DNA from: an uncultured Mucilaginibacter sp.
Lineage (GTDB): Bacteria; Bacteroidota; Bacteroidia; Sphingobacteriales; Sphingobacteriaceae
Length of the DNA stretch: 64,000 nt
NCBI GenBank assembly: GCA_903864275.1
Contig: CAIPFE010000023.1
Location: 1 to 64,000 of the forward strand
Direction of reading: 5' to 3'
A model generated the notes under the pieces. The model worked only from the letters and a program-made list of their open reading frames with translations, was not told the DNA's origin and searched no databases. The number at the start of each line of letters is the position of its first letter. Positions within the stretch are counted from its first letter, which is position 1. Below, piece after piece: positions 25,879 to 35,054 of the stretch. The translations under genes and the position numbers were made by a program.

Positions 25879-27753
25879 TTAAATTCCGTCGAACGACTTT
25901 GTGATAAAATTTTCGTAACTTTTCATTTTTTCAATGTATTTGTCAGACATTTTAAGAACTGATTTCGTAGCCAAATTTTCACTAAAAAAAAGATGAATTT
26001 GACTTTTTGTCGGTTCTTTTGATAAGCCAAAATGAATTTTAATTAACTCTAAATCGCTGTTATCCAAAAATCCAGAAATCTCTTTATCTGTTAGATCTTC
26101 ATGGATATTTTTTAGAGTTATTACTTTTTCGTTTGTAAATCCCCAATCGTCCAAATATTTTTTTTGAGCCATTCTACCTTCTTTGTCATCATCAAGGCAA
26201 ATTATAAAGGGAACACCCCATCCCATAAATAGTCCTATCAACTCATCCATGCCAGTCGCACCCCTTGTTGGGACGATACAAACATCGCTTTCCGATTTTA
26301 AAATAACTCTTCTACCATATTCCAAAATTAAATAATCGCCTTTTCCTTCTACTAATACAGACTTTCTAGTTAGATCTAGCCTACTTGGTATTACATCTAA
26401 TTTATCTAAAACAGGTTGAAAATACGTCATTTTAGATGGGTTCTGCCCGATAAAATTTCTATATCTATCTGCTTTAACATCAGTTTGACCATCAAATGAT
26501 GAATCATTACTTCCGTCAAGATGGTCATAATCAATGGCTGTATTCGATATAATATATGCTTGATCCAACCATTCTGGATTTATTAAATAATGACTGTGCG
26601 TTGAATATAAAATGAGACTACCATTTATTGCAATTTTGGAAAGATTATCTAACAATTGCATTTGAGCTCTTGCATGCAAATTAGAAGCCGGCTCGTCTAA
26701 TAAGAAAAACGTTGGTCGGCCTGAATTGGAAGATCGATAAAAAGTAAATAGTAAAAAAGAGAAAAACCACCTAAAACCTAATGATCGCTCAGTAATATCA
26801 TATGTTGATATTCTATCCTTGATCGCAAACTGTATATATACTTCTTGTTTGTTGTTAATTGTCTGTACGCCTGGTTTCAACACTATCTCTCTTCCCGAAA
26901 AGTCCCCACCAAATATTTTTGTCCAACTTTTGAAAACAGTTTGTGTAACATGAGACGACATTTCATTTAAGGCAGCTTCAATTTGCTGTTGCTTATCAGG
27001 TGCTAACATAAAAAAAGATAGAACCTTTTCAGTAGTACTTCCTTCAGCTAAAATACGGTCTACTATATGCCGTTGCACATCCAATGGTCTTTCAAGTGAT
27101 GACGCTATATTGTCTATAATCTGTCGATATAATCTATTTACGGGCTTTTCTTCAGTTGAGGGATTAAGAATAATTTTTTCCGGCTGATTAAAAATAAATG
27201 TAGGAAAGTATATAATTTCCGGTATTTTTTTAATGATATATTCTACAGAGTTATTCCATAAATCTTTTATGTCAAATATCCTTATTAATTTCTTTTTTCC
27301 CTTCTCCTTGGTTTTGGCAAAAACATCCATAGTATAGATTAATTCTTTAAAATCAGAATTGTCAAATCTGTAGCCGCGGACGATTTGAATTTTGTCAGCG
27401 ATGGAATCCAGAACAATTTTATGCCCTGTAAGCTTTTCCATTTTTATAATCATATCTTCTTTTTCCCCTTTTTCAAATGCGACCTCAACCGTCACAGTTA
27501 TATCTCCAGTGAAGTTTGATTTGTATCTTTTTGGAACATACGTTGCGGGTTCAACATTATTAAGGGTTGTTTCATAAAGTGCACTAGTTTCATCCTTTCC
27601 TATTTTAAATGTACTGATGGCCTCTAGTATGGTCGTTTTACCACTTTCATTTAGGCCGATCAAGGTAAAAACATTTGAACCTGTAGGAGTAAAATTTAAT
27701 TCAACGTGCTTAATTCCCTTGAAATTTTTTATTGTAATCTTTTCTATACGCAT
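25879..27753 (-). CDS. OLD-family ATP-dependent nuclease (AAA ATPase + TOPRIM)
   Basis: A 624-residue protein with an SMC/RecF-like ATPase and a C-terminal TOPRIM nuclease. Walker A is GLNESGKTT (33-41), a signature-like ERSLGFRWFF (322-331), Walker B LLDEPASNLH (351-360), H-loop STHSH (384-388). The TOPRIM acidic residues are Glu469 (LVEGKGDY) and Asp521-523 (CLDDDKEG). P2 Old and the GajA subunit of Gabija share this arrangement; a GajB helicase is absent, so it fits a class 1 stand-alone OLD. Defence against phage is a family-based inference. The gene is clearly more AT-rich than the hut genes, as are its two upstream neighbours. Confidence 0.88.
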   Translation of the reverse strand: MRIEKITIKNFKGIKHVELNFTPTGSNVFTLIGLNESGKTTILEAISTFKIGKDETSALYETTLNNVEPATYVPKRYKSNFTGDITVTVEVAFEKGEKEDMIIKMEKLTGHKIVLDSIADKIQIVRGYRFDNSDFKELIYTMDVFAKTKEKGKKKLIRIFDIKDLWNNSVEYIIKKIPEIIYFPTFIFNQPEKIILNPSTEEKPVNRLYRQIIDNIASSLERPLDVQRHIVDRILAEGSTTEKVLSFFMLAPDKQQQIEAALNEMSSHVTQTVFKSWTKIFGGDFSGREIVLKPGVQTINNKQEVYIQFAIKDRISTYDITERSLGFRWFFSFLLFTFYRSSNSGRPTFFLLDEPASNLHARAQMQLLDNLSKIAINGSLILYSTHSHYLINPEWLDQAYIISNTAIDYDHLDGSNDSSFDGQTDVKADRYRNFIGQNPSKMTYFQPVLDKLDVIPSRLDLTRKSVLVEGKGDYLILEYGRRVILKSESDVCIVPTRGATGMDELIGLFMGWGVPFIICLDDDKEGRMAQKKYLDDWGFTNEKVITLKNIHEDLTDKEISGFLDNSDLELIKIHFGLSKEPTKSQIHLFFSENLATKSVLKMSDKYIEKMKSYENFITKSFDGI

Positions 27754-27955
27754 AATTTATACAAATAATACTCTTCGGTTATTTTTTTTATAGGTAATTG
27801 ATTATCAAACAAAACTATAAATTATTCCTATGAAAAATGTTTTAAGACGAAAACGAATTACACCTTCCATTGACCTAAACTGGATCAATTTGCGGGGCTC
27901 TTTTAGCCGGCCATAGCGATGAGGGCAAACCTAATCACGTATCCCAAATATTCTC
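27754..27955. other. Intergenic gap in the defence-like island
   Basis: AT-rich upstream half (27754-27880) and a less AT-rich segment 27880-27955. A 28-codon open frame (27830-27916, + strand, MKNVLRRKRI...) exists, but nothing supports it as a gene. No repeat or structured RNA was recognised. Confidence 0.4.
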
Positions 27956-29224
27956 CTAAAGGCGATCTCTAAACAATTTTCTCTTCTCTCTAGCATCATT
28001 ATCATTATAAGTTTCATAGGATACCAATGGATAAAAAGATGAATAAGTTATCCCGTCTATGAGTTCCCTGTTAGGTAAATTTCTAATAAAATTATAAATA
28101 GTAATAAGTTGATAATTGAAGTCGACCGCTTTTTCGGGATTTCCTTTCCTTTCTAATTCCCATGATCTGCCAAGTTGCGAGACACTGCTTATAAAGAATA
28201 TAATTAATTCGAATGTGGATAGTTGTGCTTTTAGGACCTTCGTATATTCTTTTTTCTCATCGTAGGTTAGTATTTTATCAGTATGGATACACATAACAGC
28301 CTGAAACAAATTTCTAAAATAATGTCCCAGTCTGAATTGATGGCCCCCATAGTACTTATCAAAAGAGTGTGGAGCATATATGAGTGCTTTCTGATACTCG
28401 GCTTTGTTGCTTTCCGGCCTTTCTCCCGTAGCAGCAAAACTCTGTCGGCCATCCAATATGATACGAAGTTTGCTTTCTTTTTCGAGGGATTGAGTGTCCC
28501 GAAAGTTTGATACCCAATCAACCCAATAACCGCCTTCCCTTGTCGGCTTAAAGGCCGCGTATTCTAATATTTGATCGACCAAATCTATTTGATATTTTTC
28601 TTTAGTAATTTGTTTGATTGTATTTATACCATCTTTGCCTACGCCAAAAAATATTATTAAATAAAGAATATCAAGCTTTGCGTAATTTTTGAGATCAATA
28701 TTTCTTTCTATTATTGTGTTATTTTGTCTTAATTTTTCTATGTACCCATCTCCGTATATCTCTACTTCGTTTTTGTCTTTGAAGAGAAATTCTACTTCGT
28801 GATATAATGTTTCAAATTGACTATAAATCGACTTAAATACTTTCCTTTTTTCGGCGGTCACCATTTCCGTTGCGGTTTGATCTGGCGTATTTTTTTTCTT
28901 TTCAAAATAACTAAAAGTCATTTCACTCACATTGTCTCTATGAAATTTGACCATTTGATAGAACTTGCTCTCTAATTTATCAATATGACGTGAATTCTGC
29001 TGTTCTCTAAAATTTAGATAAAGAAAAAAAAATCCTGAAGCAGAAATTAAAGGTCCAATTACACTACCTATCATGGTAAAAAACTTAGGAGTGAAATTGT
29101 AATCCAGTTGCGAAAAACCCAATACATAGCCGTCATTATGTGCTATAATCAAAAAACAGACTACTATAACGAAGCCAGAAAAAATAAAAATCCACGCAAG
29201 ACCAAGTAAAAAGTTTTTCAACAT
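27956..29224 (-). CDS. AbiC-like phage abortive-infection membrane protein
   Basis: A protein of about 422 residues resembling the putative phage abortive infection family (putAbiC). Two membrane helices lie at the N-terminus (FLLGLAWIFIFSGFVIVVCF and FTMIGSVIGPLISASGFFF), followed by the family-like segment KLESKFYQMVKFHRDNVSEM and a long helical domain. Start chosen at ATG 29224 (MLKNFLLGL); an upstream ATG at 29254 adds ten polar residues. It lies upstream of the OLD gene on the same strand with a 202-base gap. Role in phage defence is inferred from the family and the neighbour. Confidence 0.7.
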   Translation of the reverse strand: MLKNFLLGLAWIFIFSGFVIVVCFLIIAHNDGYVLGFSQLDYNFTPKFFTMIGSVIGPLISASGFFFLYLNFREQQNSRHIDKLESKFYQMVKFHRDNVSEMTFSYFEKKKNTPDQTATEMVTAEKRKVFKSIYSQFETLYHEVEFLFKDKNEVEIYGDGYIEKLRQNNTIIERNIDLKNYAKLDILYLIIFFGVGKDGINTIKQITKEKYQIDLVDQILEYAAFKPTREGGYWVDWVSNFRDTQSLEKESKLRIILDGRQSFAATGERPESNKAEYQKALIYAPHSFDKYYGGHQFRLGHYFRNLFQAVMCIHTDKILTYDEKKEYTKVLKAQLSTFELIIFFISSVSQLGRSWELERKGNPEKAVDFNYQLITIYNFIRNLPNRELIDGITYSSFYPLVSYETYNDNDAREKRKLFRDRL

Positions 29225-29308
29225 GGTAAACCGGTTAGGTTTATAAATATACAATCAAATATTCAAAACTTCTTCTACATGTTTAGGGATTTATTGTGTA
29301 TTGCACAA

Positions 29309-29356
29309 AAAAGACCTCCACAGAAAGAGAGGTCTTTAAAATATCCAACTCAAAAA
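29309..29356 (-). terminator. Terminator with conserved flank, site A
   Basis: Stem AGACCTC...GAGGTCT around CACAGAAA, with a T-run on the minus strand (CTTTTTTG). It follows the unknown gene at 29416. The flank TAAAATATCCAACTCAAAAA (plus strand) is shared with sites B (30473) and C (31019). Confidence 0.7.
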
Positions 29357-29415
29357 GGCACCAAGTCGAATTAATTTTTGAAACTTATATTTTCTAGGAG
29401 ATGCAGAGCGTCTTA

Positions 29416-30330
29416 CTAAAAAATAGCTATCGAATTAACATAAATATCCGCTTTTGATTTTATTTGGATATCGTCTTTATCCACATAAAACATAATACCG
29501 CTATAAGACAAATAAGCTTGGTCAGAACCCATTGAACTTAAAAATCTATCATTAGTTCCGTAAAGAGTTTCTATTTGGCCAACGGATAAATCACGATTCC
29601 AATCAAAAACGATACCCGCTTCTGTGTATGCTTCAAATTCTCTTTTCAACGTAATAAAAAATATCCTTTTCATAGGATCTTCATGTTTATAATAGCAAGA
29701 TATACCTAAGGAACTGTAATTAATTTCATAAGAAAAATTATTATGGTTTATTATATCATAGCCTTTTCCGTACTTTTTTAGAACGTCGGAATAAGTTGTT
29801 TCATTTATTTTGATCCCATCGATTCCTATACCTGGAATTATCAGTCTGCTGCGCGGTTCACAATCATCATTATTTGAGAATTCTTCTTTTTCGTCAAATT
29901 CATCTAGTTTTTTTTCAAGTAACGAGTAGAATTTTTCAAAAAAATTTTGATTCGAATTGATATGAGTTTTGAACTTATTCGATTTGTCAAGTATTCTAAA
30001 AAAAATCGTATTTAAATAATCTTCGTCAGCAATACCTAACGGAACGCCAATTTCTTGTTGCCATCTAAAAAACAAAAGTACTGTTGCAAAGCAAACAGTC
30101 TCGGCTTTAGCAAAAGAAAAGCCAATATTAGAAAGAACACTCGTCATGAGATCATCAGACCCCAATCGAATTTGCAGCCGGTTCGCTTCTATCAATAACT
30201 TGTTACATTTATTTGAACCATTCACCTTATCCGCAATTTCTTTTGCTTTTTTTTCACCGTACTCTTTTAAGTAAAAGGAAATAAATTCTTGAAATACAGT
30301 AGAAAAAGTTAATCGGTCAAATTTTTCCAT
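29416..30330 (-). CDS. Unknown protein with two similar C-terminal units
   Basis: Not recognised. The 304-residue protein has an all-helical N-terminal half (1-150) and a beta-rich C-terminal half containing two related units: GIKINETTYSDVLKKYGKG, later LGISCYYKHED, and then GIVFDWNRDLSVGQIETLYG, later SGIMFYVDKDD. Each has the pattern GI-x-n-V-x-YG-x-n-GI-x-Y. There is no signal peptide and no membrane segment. It is AT-rich like its neighbours, on the same strand as the AbiC-like and OLD genes, and ends at its own terminator, so it is a separate transcript in the same island. Confidence 0.65.
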   Translation of the reverse strand: MEKFDRLTFSTVFQEFISFYLKEYGEKKAKEIADKVNGSNKCNKLLIEANRLQIRLGSDDLMTSVLSNIGFSFAKAETVCFATVLLFFRWQQEIGVPLGIADEDYLNTIFFRILDKSNKFKTHINSNQNFFEKFYSLLEKKLDEFDEKEEFSNNDDCEPRSRLIIPGIGIDGIKINETTYSDVLKKYGKGYDIINHNNFSYEINYSSLGISCYYKHEDPMKRIFFITLKREFEAYTEAGIVFDWNRDLSVGQIETLYGTNDRFLSSMGSDQAYLSYSGIMFYVDKDDIQIKSKADIYVNSIAIF

Positions 30331-30472
30331 TGTTGCGATTATTTAGGTGCCAATTATTGGATTTTCTAAAAATAGCAAACGCAAAAGAATAAAGCTACAG
30401 TTTCTAATATTATTATCTTAGGAGCTAATTTTCCCCGCTTCCATATTGTCATGTTTCACTTGACTACCGGCC

Positions 30473-30522
30473 AAAAAAAGCCTCCCCAAACTGGAAAAGC
30501 TTTAAAATATCCAAATCAAAAA
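30473..30522 (-). terminator. Terminator with conserved flank, site B
   Basis: On the minus strand AGCTTTTCC-AGTTTG-GGGAGGCT then TTTTTTT, with G-U pairs in the stem. It follows the lipoprotein gene at 30552. The flank TAAAATATCCAAATCAAAAA matches sites A and C. Confidence 0.65.
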
Positions 30523-30558
30523 TTCCGAAATCGAACGTCCCAATTCCGAAATCAGTTA
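30518..30558. repeat. Iterated-word array ATTCCGAAATC, copy 1
   Basis: AAAATTCCGAAATCGAACGT and CCCAATTCCGAAATCAG repeat the word AATTCCGAAATC between the lipoprotein stop and its terminator. Other copies: 31068-31103 and 36590-36605. Confidence 0.65.
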
Positions 30559-30881
30559 GTGTACTTCAGCGCATCCGCATTTACAACATTTGACCCGGTT
30601 TGACCACGGGTGTCAACACTACTGCCGGTAATAACTATGGCGTCGGCGCCGATTTTTTGAGCATAAGCTACAAACTTTGCTTTTATTACGTCCGGGCTTT
30701 CACCATTAGGATAGTTTAAATGGCCAATAACCTTGTATTGCTTTGTAACATCATGTGTGGAATAAAATACGTCGACGTTTGTTGTTGCAGGTGTAAGCGT
30801 GTCACCAAAATAGGATACTGTTCCGCATGACGAAAGTAATAAACAAAGGCCGGCGATGATGAAGTTGTGCAGGTTTTTCAT
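30552..30881 (-). CDS. Small lipoprotein of unknown function
   Basis: A 109-residue protein with a clear lipobox (LCLLLSSC, Cys19). The mature part has a compact alpha/beta look, VIGHLNYPNG followed by a helix and KIGADAIVITGSSVD. That last motif, where a protein is moved to 'ADAI' and a strand, is shared with YbjQ/RcsF-like small envelope proteins, but this is weak. No operon partners. Confidence 0.7.
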   Translation of the reverse strand: MKNLHNFIIAGLCLLLSSCGTVSYFGDTLTPATTNVDVFYSTHDVTKQYKVIGHLNYPNGESPDVIKAKFVAYAQKIGADAIVITGSSVDTRGQTGSNVVNADALKYTN

Positions 30882-30966
30882 GACTTTAAGTTTTATAAAT
30901 TAACAGACAAAACCATTTGTAATAGGTTTATTTTCAATAAGTAATGTTTTTATTACAATTAATTTG

Positions 30967-30987
30967 ATTTACGATTTACGATTAAAG
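30967..30987. repeat. Iterated word TTTACGA, copy 2
   Basis: ATTTACGATTTACGATT, the same word as in the hxlR-dinB gap at 15864. It lies between the aconitase terminator and the lipoprotein promoter region. Confidence 0.5.
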
Positions 30988-31018
30988 GGGGGTAAGAAGA
31001 TTTATTTGATGCCTGTCA

Positions 31019-31069
31019 ACAAAAAGGCCTCTTCAAAACGAAGAGGCCCTAAAATATTCAAATCAAAAA
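31019..31069 (-). terminator. Aconitase terminator with conserved flank, site C
   Basis: A perfect stem GGCCTCTTC-GTTTT-GAAGAGGCC then TTTTTG on the minus strand, downstream of the aconitase gene. The flank TAAAATATTCAAATCAAAAA matches sites A and B. Confidence 0.85.
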
Positions 31070-31103
31070 ATTCCGAAATCGAAATTCCGAAATCCGAAAT
31101 TAA
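31068..31103. repeat. Iterated-word array ATTCCGAAATC, copy 2
   Basis: AATTCCGAAATCGAAATTCC followed by GAAATCCGAAATTAAG, three or four variants of the same word as at 30518. The stop codon of aconitase is at its edge. Confidence 0.7.
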
Positions 31104-33367
31104 GAAGCCATTTGCCGCCTGATAATATTCAGCGCACCGCCTGCTTTAAACCACTCAATTTGCTGCGCATTATAAGTATGGTTTACTGCAAAGCTGTCTG
31201 TCGAGCCATCTTTATGGTGCAATACAACGCCCAAAGCTTTGCCGGGGGCAAATGTGGTTAAGCCTGTGATATCAATGCTATCATCCTCCTGGATCTTATC
31301 ATAATCGCTGCTGTCGGCAAAAGTTATCGCCAGCATGCCTTGTTTTTTAAGGTTGGTTTCGTGGATACGGGCGAATGATTTTACCAGTATGGCACGTACA
31401 CCAAGGTGGCGCGGCTCCATAGCGGCATGCTCACGTGATGAACCTTCGCCGTAGTTTTCATCTCCAACCACAACGGTGCCTATGCCATGTGCCTTGTAAT
31501 CGCGTTGTGTCATCGGAACCGGGCCGTACTGGCCGGTAAGCTGGTCTTTTACACTATCGGAGCTGTTATTAAAATAGTTGATAGCGCCGATGAGCATATT
31601 GTTTGAAATATTATCCAAATGCCCGCGGAACTTTAACCAGGGCCCCGCCATCGAGATATGGTCGGTGGTACATTTGCCTTTTGCCTTTATCAATAACCTT
31701 AAGCCTGTGATATCTGTACCCTCCCATGCAGGGAACGGGTCGAGCAATTGCAGGCGGGATGATTTTGGATCGACTTTTACCTCAACGCCGCTGCCATCTT
31801 CGGCAGGGGCCTGGTAACCGGCGTCTTCAACGGCATAGCCTTTTATCGGCATTTCAATCCCCATTGGTTCGTCAAGTTTTACCTGTTCGCCAAGTTCATT
31901 GGTTAACGTATCAACCAAAGGATTAAAAGTTAGATCACCCGCAATGGCAAAGGCGGTAACAATTTCCGGCGACGCCACAAAGGCATGTGTATTCGGATTG
32001 CCGTCATTACGTTTGGCAAAGTTGCGGTTAAATGAGGTGATGATAGAATTTTTGCGGGAAGGATCGTCCGTATGCCGCGCCCACTGGCCAATACAAGGAC
32101 CGCAGGCATTAGCCAACACCACGCCGCCCATTGCTTCAAAAGTATCAAGATAGCCATCACGTTCAACGGTATACCGGACCAGCTCAGAGCCGGGGGTGAT
32201 GGTAAATTCCGCCTTTGTTTTTAAATGCTTATCGGTAGCCTGTTTGGCTATGGAGGCTGAGCGCGTAATATCTTCGTAAGATGAATTGGTACACGAGCCT
32301 ATCAAACCAACATCCAATTGGAACGGCCAGTGGTTTTCCCTCACCGCCGTGGCGAATTTGGAAATAGGCCAGGCCAAATCGGGCGTGAAGGGCCCGTTTA
32401 CATGCGGCTCCAACTCGGTAAGGTTTATTTCAATTACCTGGTCAAAATATTGTTCAGGATTGGCATAAACTTCAGGGTCGCCGGTTAAATGTTCTGCTAC
32501 GGCGTTGGCAAGTTCAGCAATATCGGCGCGTTTGGTCCCGCTAAGGTAATCAGCGGCTTTTTCGTCATAGCCAAAAATAGAGGTTGTCGCGCCGATCTCA
32601 GCGCCCATGTTACAGATGGTGCCTTTACCGGTGGCTGATAGTGAACGCGCACCTTCGCCAAAATATTCAACAATAGCGCCGGTGCCGCCTTTTACGGTAA
32701 GGATACCTGCCACTTTAAGGATAACGTCTTTAGCCGATGTCCAGCCGGATAATTTACCGGTTAGTTTTACACCGATCAGCTTGGGGAATTTAAGCTCCCA
32801 GGGCAGGCCGGCCATCACATCACAGGCATCAGCGCCGCCAACACCAATGGCAATCATTCCAAGGCCGCCTGCGTTTGGCGTGTGCGAGTCGGTACCGATC
32901 ATCATACCGCCGGGGAAAGCATAATTTTCCAACACCACCTGGTGAATGATCCCCGCGCCCGGTTTCCAGAAACCCAGCCCGTATTTATCAGATACTGAAG
33001 CCAGGAAATCATAAACTTCTTTATTTACATCTTTGGCAGTGCTCAGATCTTCCGCAGCGCCTACTTTCGCCTGTATCAGGTGGTCGCAGTGCACGGTGGA
33101 AGGTACAGCAACCTGCGGCCTTCCTGCCTGCATAAACTGCAGCAGCGCCATTTGTGCCGTAGCATCCTGCATGGCAACGCGGTCCGGCGCAAAGTCCACA
33201 TAATCCACCCCGCGGCCGAATGCCTGTTTGGCATCGCCTTCGGTAAGATGGGCATATAATATTTTTTCGGTTAAAGTAAGGTGTTTGCCGGTCGCTTTAC
33301 GGGCAGCAGCCACGCGGGTGCTGTAGCGGTCGTAAACTTTTTTGATCATATCTAAATCAAAAGCCAT
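31100..33367 (-). CDS. acn: Aconitate hydratase
   Basis: Citrate to isocitrate in the TCA cycle. The 755-residue length and the sequence run (ending DIPGGALNII-like [13 protein letters not shown]) fit the mitochondrial-type aconitase found in Bacteroidota. The [4Fe-4S] ligands are Cys359 ([10 protein letters not shown]), Cys422 and Cys425 ([10 protein letters not shown]); the substrate loops [11 protein letters not shown] and the swivel-domain motif [13 protein letters not shown] are present. A single gene with its own promoter box and terminator. Confidence 0.96.
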   Translation of the reverse strand: MAFDLDMIKKVYDRYSTRVAAARKATGKHLTLTEKILYAHLTEGDAKQAFGRGVDYVDFAPDRVAMQDATAQMALLQFMQAGRPQVAVPSTVHCDHLIQAKVGAAEDLSTAKDVNKEVYDFLASVSDKYGLGFWKPGAGIIHQVVLENYAFPGGMMIGTDSHTPNAGGLGMIAIGVGGADACDVMAGLPWELKFPKLIGVKLTGKLSGWTSAKDVILKVAGILTVKGGTGAIVEYFGEGARSLSATGKGTICNMGAEIGATTSIFGYDEKAADYLSGTKRADIAELANAVAEHLTGDPEVYANPEQYFDQVIEINLTELEPHVNGPFTPDLAWPISKFATAVRENHWPFQLDVGLIGSCTNSSYEDITRSASIAKQATDKHLKTKAEFTITPGSELVRYTVERDGYLDTFEAMGGVVLANACGPCIGQWARHTDDPSRKNSIITSFNRNFAKRNDGNPNTHAFVASPEIVTAFAIAGDLTFNPLVDTLTNELGEQVKLDEPMGIEMPIKGYAVEDAGYQAPAEDGSGVEVKVDPKSSRLQLLDPFPAWEGTDITGLRLLIKAKGKCTTDHISMAGPWLKFRGHLDNISNNMLIGAINYFNNSSDSVKDQLTGQYGPVPMTQRDYKAHGIGTVVVGDENYGEGSSREHAAMEPRHLGVRAILVKSFARIHETNLKKQGMLAITFADSSDYDKIQEDDSIDITGLTTFAPGKALGVVLHHKDGSTDSFAVNHTYNAQQIEWFKAGGALNIIRRQMAS

Positions 33368-33436
33368 TGTATTTGATCTTTAGGTGAGTGAAAAATTGAT
33401 TTAATCCGCCGGATGCCGACTAATGCGGCGAATTTA

Positions 33437-33444
33437 CAAAAATA
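33437..33444 (-). promoter_or_regulatory. Putative -7 promoter box for aconitase
   Basis: TATTTTTG on the minus strand fits TAnnTTTG and lies about 70 bases before the aconitase ATG. A -33 TTG is not clear. Confidence 0.35.
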
Positions 33445-33552
33445 ACAGGTAATTGGTGTCAGTGAATTGTGTAAATGTTATTTGGAGAAGTTCTAAATTA
33501 GAGGTTAGTGATTGATGATTAGAGGTTAGTTTTGAAACATTAGGATAAGGGT

Positions 33553-33581
33553 GTCATTGCGATGAGAAACGAAAAGCAATC
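33553..33581. repeat. Half copy of the GTCATTGCGAG element
   Basis: GTCATTGCGATGAGAAACGA followed by AAAGCAATC resembles one arm of the complete element at 60336-60433 (about 24 of 30 bases). Next to it, 33499-33531 has the word AGAGGTTAG twice. The 221-base gap between VapC-like gene and aconitase holds nothing else. Confidence 0.55.
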
Positions 33582-33588
33582 GTTGAAC

Positions 33589-33987
33589 TTATTTACTCAG
33601 TTTGAAAGGATCAATAACCTTTAGCTTGTATATCTTATTAAAGTCGGAAATGTCGTTGGTAATTAAAATATGATTGTTTGCCAGGGCAGAAGCCGCTATA
33701 ATTGCATCAGGTAGCTTTAATCTATACTTTTTTCTTATATCAATGGTTTTCAATTTAATATTTTGGTCTAGTTGATAAACCATGGAATCGGATATAAAGT
33801 CATTTATGATAGCGATGTCGTTTTCACTCGCTGCTTTCCAACATAACAGTTCGATTTCAGTAATAATTGATATGGCGGGCTGATGATTGTTTAGGATATT
33901 GCTCATCAACTTTTCTTCCCGTTCAGGAAGATTTTTTTGGAGATAATGAACAACGGTATTTGTATCCCAAAGATATTTTAATCCCAT
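33589..33987 (-). CDS. VapC-like PIN-domain toxin
   Basis: A 132-residue PIN-domain ribonuclease. Acidic residues at the expected places: Asp8 (YLWDTNTVVHYL), a Glu near the middle (ISIITEIELLCW), and Asp in KLPDAIIAASALANNHILIT followed by TNDISDF. It starts inside the end of the antitoxin gene (10-base overlap), the usual layout of type II toxin-antitoxin modules. The target RNA cannot be read from sequence. Confidence 0.88.
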   Translation of the reverse strand: MGLKYLWDTNTVVHYLQKNLPEREEKLMSNILNNHQPAISIITEIELLCWKAASENDIAIINDFISDSMVYQLDQNIKLKTIDIRKKYRLKLPDAIIAASALANNHILITNDISDFNKIYKLKVIDPFKLSK

Positions 33988-34190
33988 TCGTCACGTAACT
34001 CCTTTAATTGCTTATTAATCTCTTCGAGTGATTGCTTGGTCATTGCACCACTGTATTTTGCCGCTAAGTTTGTCTTTGAAGCCTTTGGCTTTTCTTCATT
34101 ATCTTGAATCCGTATTATTTTCAGCGCCTCCAGGTTCTTCAATAAACTTAACGCATTATCGTCAAGTATGTCCAATGTTACCGTTTGCAT
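33978..34190 (-). CDS. Antitoxin of the PIN toxin module
   Basis: The 70-residue partner (MQTVTLDILDDNALSLLKNL...) is small and charged, with a strand-helix N-terminus of the AbrB/Phd-like or Bacteroidota 'VapB-like' kind and a lysine/glutamate-rich C-terminal tail that would wrap the toxin. It precedes the toxin and overlaps it by 10 bases. Confidence 0.82.
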   Translation of the reverse strand: MQTVTLDILDDNALSLLKNLEALKIIRIQDNEEKPKASKTNLAAKYSGAMTKQSLEEINKQLKELRDEWD

Positions 34191-34278
34191 ATCATCTTAT
34201 ATTAAAGTATAAATTTACGATTAATATTGTTACCTGCAAAATACCGGTATATTCACATGCTGACAATTGCATCCCCAT

Positions 34279-34902
34279 TTAGGGAGCCATGGAGCAAAAC
34301 TCAAACCCCTCCTTACTCCAAAGTTCCAATGCCCGCGGCAAAGCATATTCCATCCGTTCCTTTGCTTTCAGGCTGTCATGAAAAAGCACAATATCCCCAT
34401 TATCAGTATATTTCATTACATTTTTGAGACACGTTTCAGGTTCCAGGTTAATATCAAAATCGCCGGCTAATACTCGCCACATGATAATTTGCAATCCGGG
34501 TTTTGCTTCTTTTAGCAATTTTATCTGCGACCGTTTCATCCTCCCGTAAGGCGGCCTGAATAGTTTTGTATCCAGTAATTTATCGGCCTGTAAAAAATTA
34601 TCCAGGTAGGTTTTATCATCCGTTTTCCAGCCGCTGAGGTGGTTAAAGGTATGATTCCCGATAGCATGGCCATCGTTTTTTACCTGCTCAAAAACATCGG
34701 GATGTTTACGCACATTGTCGCCGATACAGAAAAAAGTGGCTTTGGCATTGTACTGTTTTAAAATATTTAAAACAAATGGTGTAACAATGGGTATAGGGCC
34801 GTCGTCAAAAGTGAGATAAAGGCAGCGTTTGTTATGGTCAACGTTCCATACCAGGCCGGGGTACAGCTTTTTAAGCAGCCAGGGTGTTTTAACCAGGTAC
34901 AT
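34279..34902 (-). CDS. Polysaccharide deacetylase (NodB family)
   Basis: A 207-residue CE4 deacetylase domain: motif 1 TFDDGP (Asp33-Asp34), motif 2 HTFNH (His84, His88), motif 3 RPPYGR (116-121). It removes acetyl groups from GlcNAc-containing polymers such as peptidoglycan or poly-GlcNAc. No signal peptide is visible, so it may be cytoplasmic or loosely exported. Its ATG is preceded directly by an iterated ATATGAGAT array and an A-run. Confidence 0.9.
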   Translation of the reverse strand: MYLVKTPWLLKKLYPGLVWNVDHNKRCLYLTFDDGPIPIVTPFVLNILKQYNAKATFFCIGDNVRKHPDVFEQVKNDGHAIGNHTFNHLSGWKTDDKTYLDNFLQADKLLDTKLFRPPYGRMKRSQIKLLKEAKPGLQIIMWRVLAGDFDINLEPETCLKNVMKYTDNGDIVLFHDSLKAKERMEYALPRALELWSKEGFEFCSMAP

Positions 34903-34909
34903 TTTTTTT

Positions 34910-35030
34910 CAGATATGAGATTTTAGATATGAGATATGAGACTGTACAAAAAGCAATTAGTTTAATGAAACAAAACCAACTATTTAAAAAAAGTGATTAT
35001 CTCAAATCTCATTTCTTATATCTCAAATCT
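34910..35030. repeat. Iterated-word palindrome, GAGATATGAGAT family, copy 1
   Basis: Left CAGATATGAGATTTTAGATA followed by TGAGATATGAGAC; right TCTCAAATCTCATTTCTTAT followed by ATCTCAAATCT: inverted repeats in the divergent gap between the deacetylase and the TolC gene. Seven A lie between the array and the deacetylase ATG. A second copy is at 50366-50441. Confidence 0.8.
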
Positions 35031-35054
35031 AAAAATATTATATAGAATAACCAC

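Noticed and set aside
25879..27753. Gabija or PARIS system
   Set aside because: Only an OLD-type protein is present; no GajB helicase or separate AriB-type gene lies beside it. The TOPRIM motif fits a single-chain OLD.
27830..27916. 28-codon open frame (MKNVLRRKRI...) in the island gap
   Set aside because: Too short, no recognisable motif; may be a remnant of an older gene but there is no support.
25740..30400. Retron or reverse-transcriptase system
   Set aside because: No reverse transcriptase motif (YADD) in any frame looked at and no msr/msd-like RNA.
34910..35030. Possible CRISPR array
   Set aside because: The repeats are short variable words without constant-length spacers, arranged as an inverted pair; no cas gene is present.
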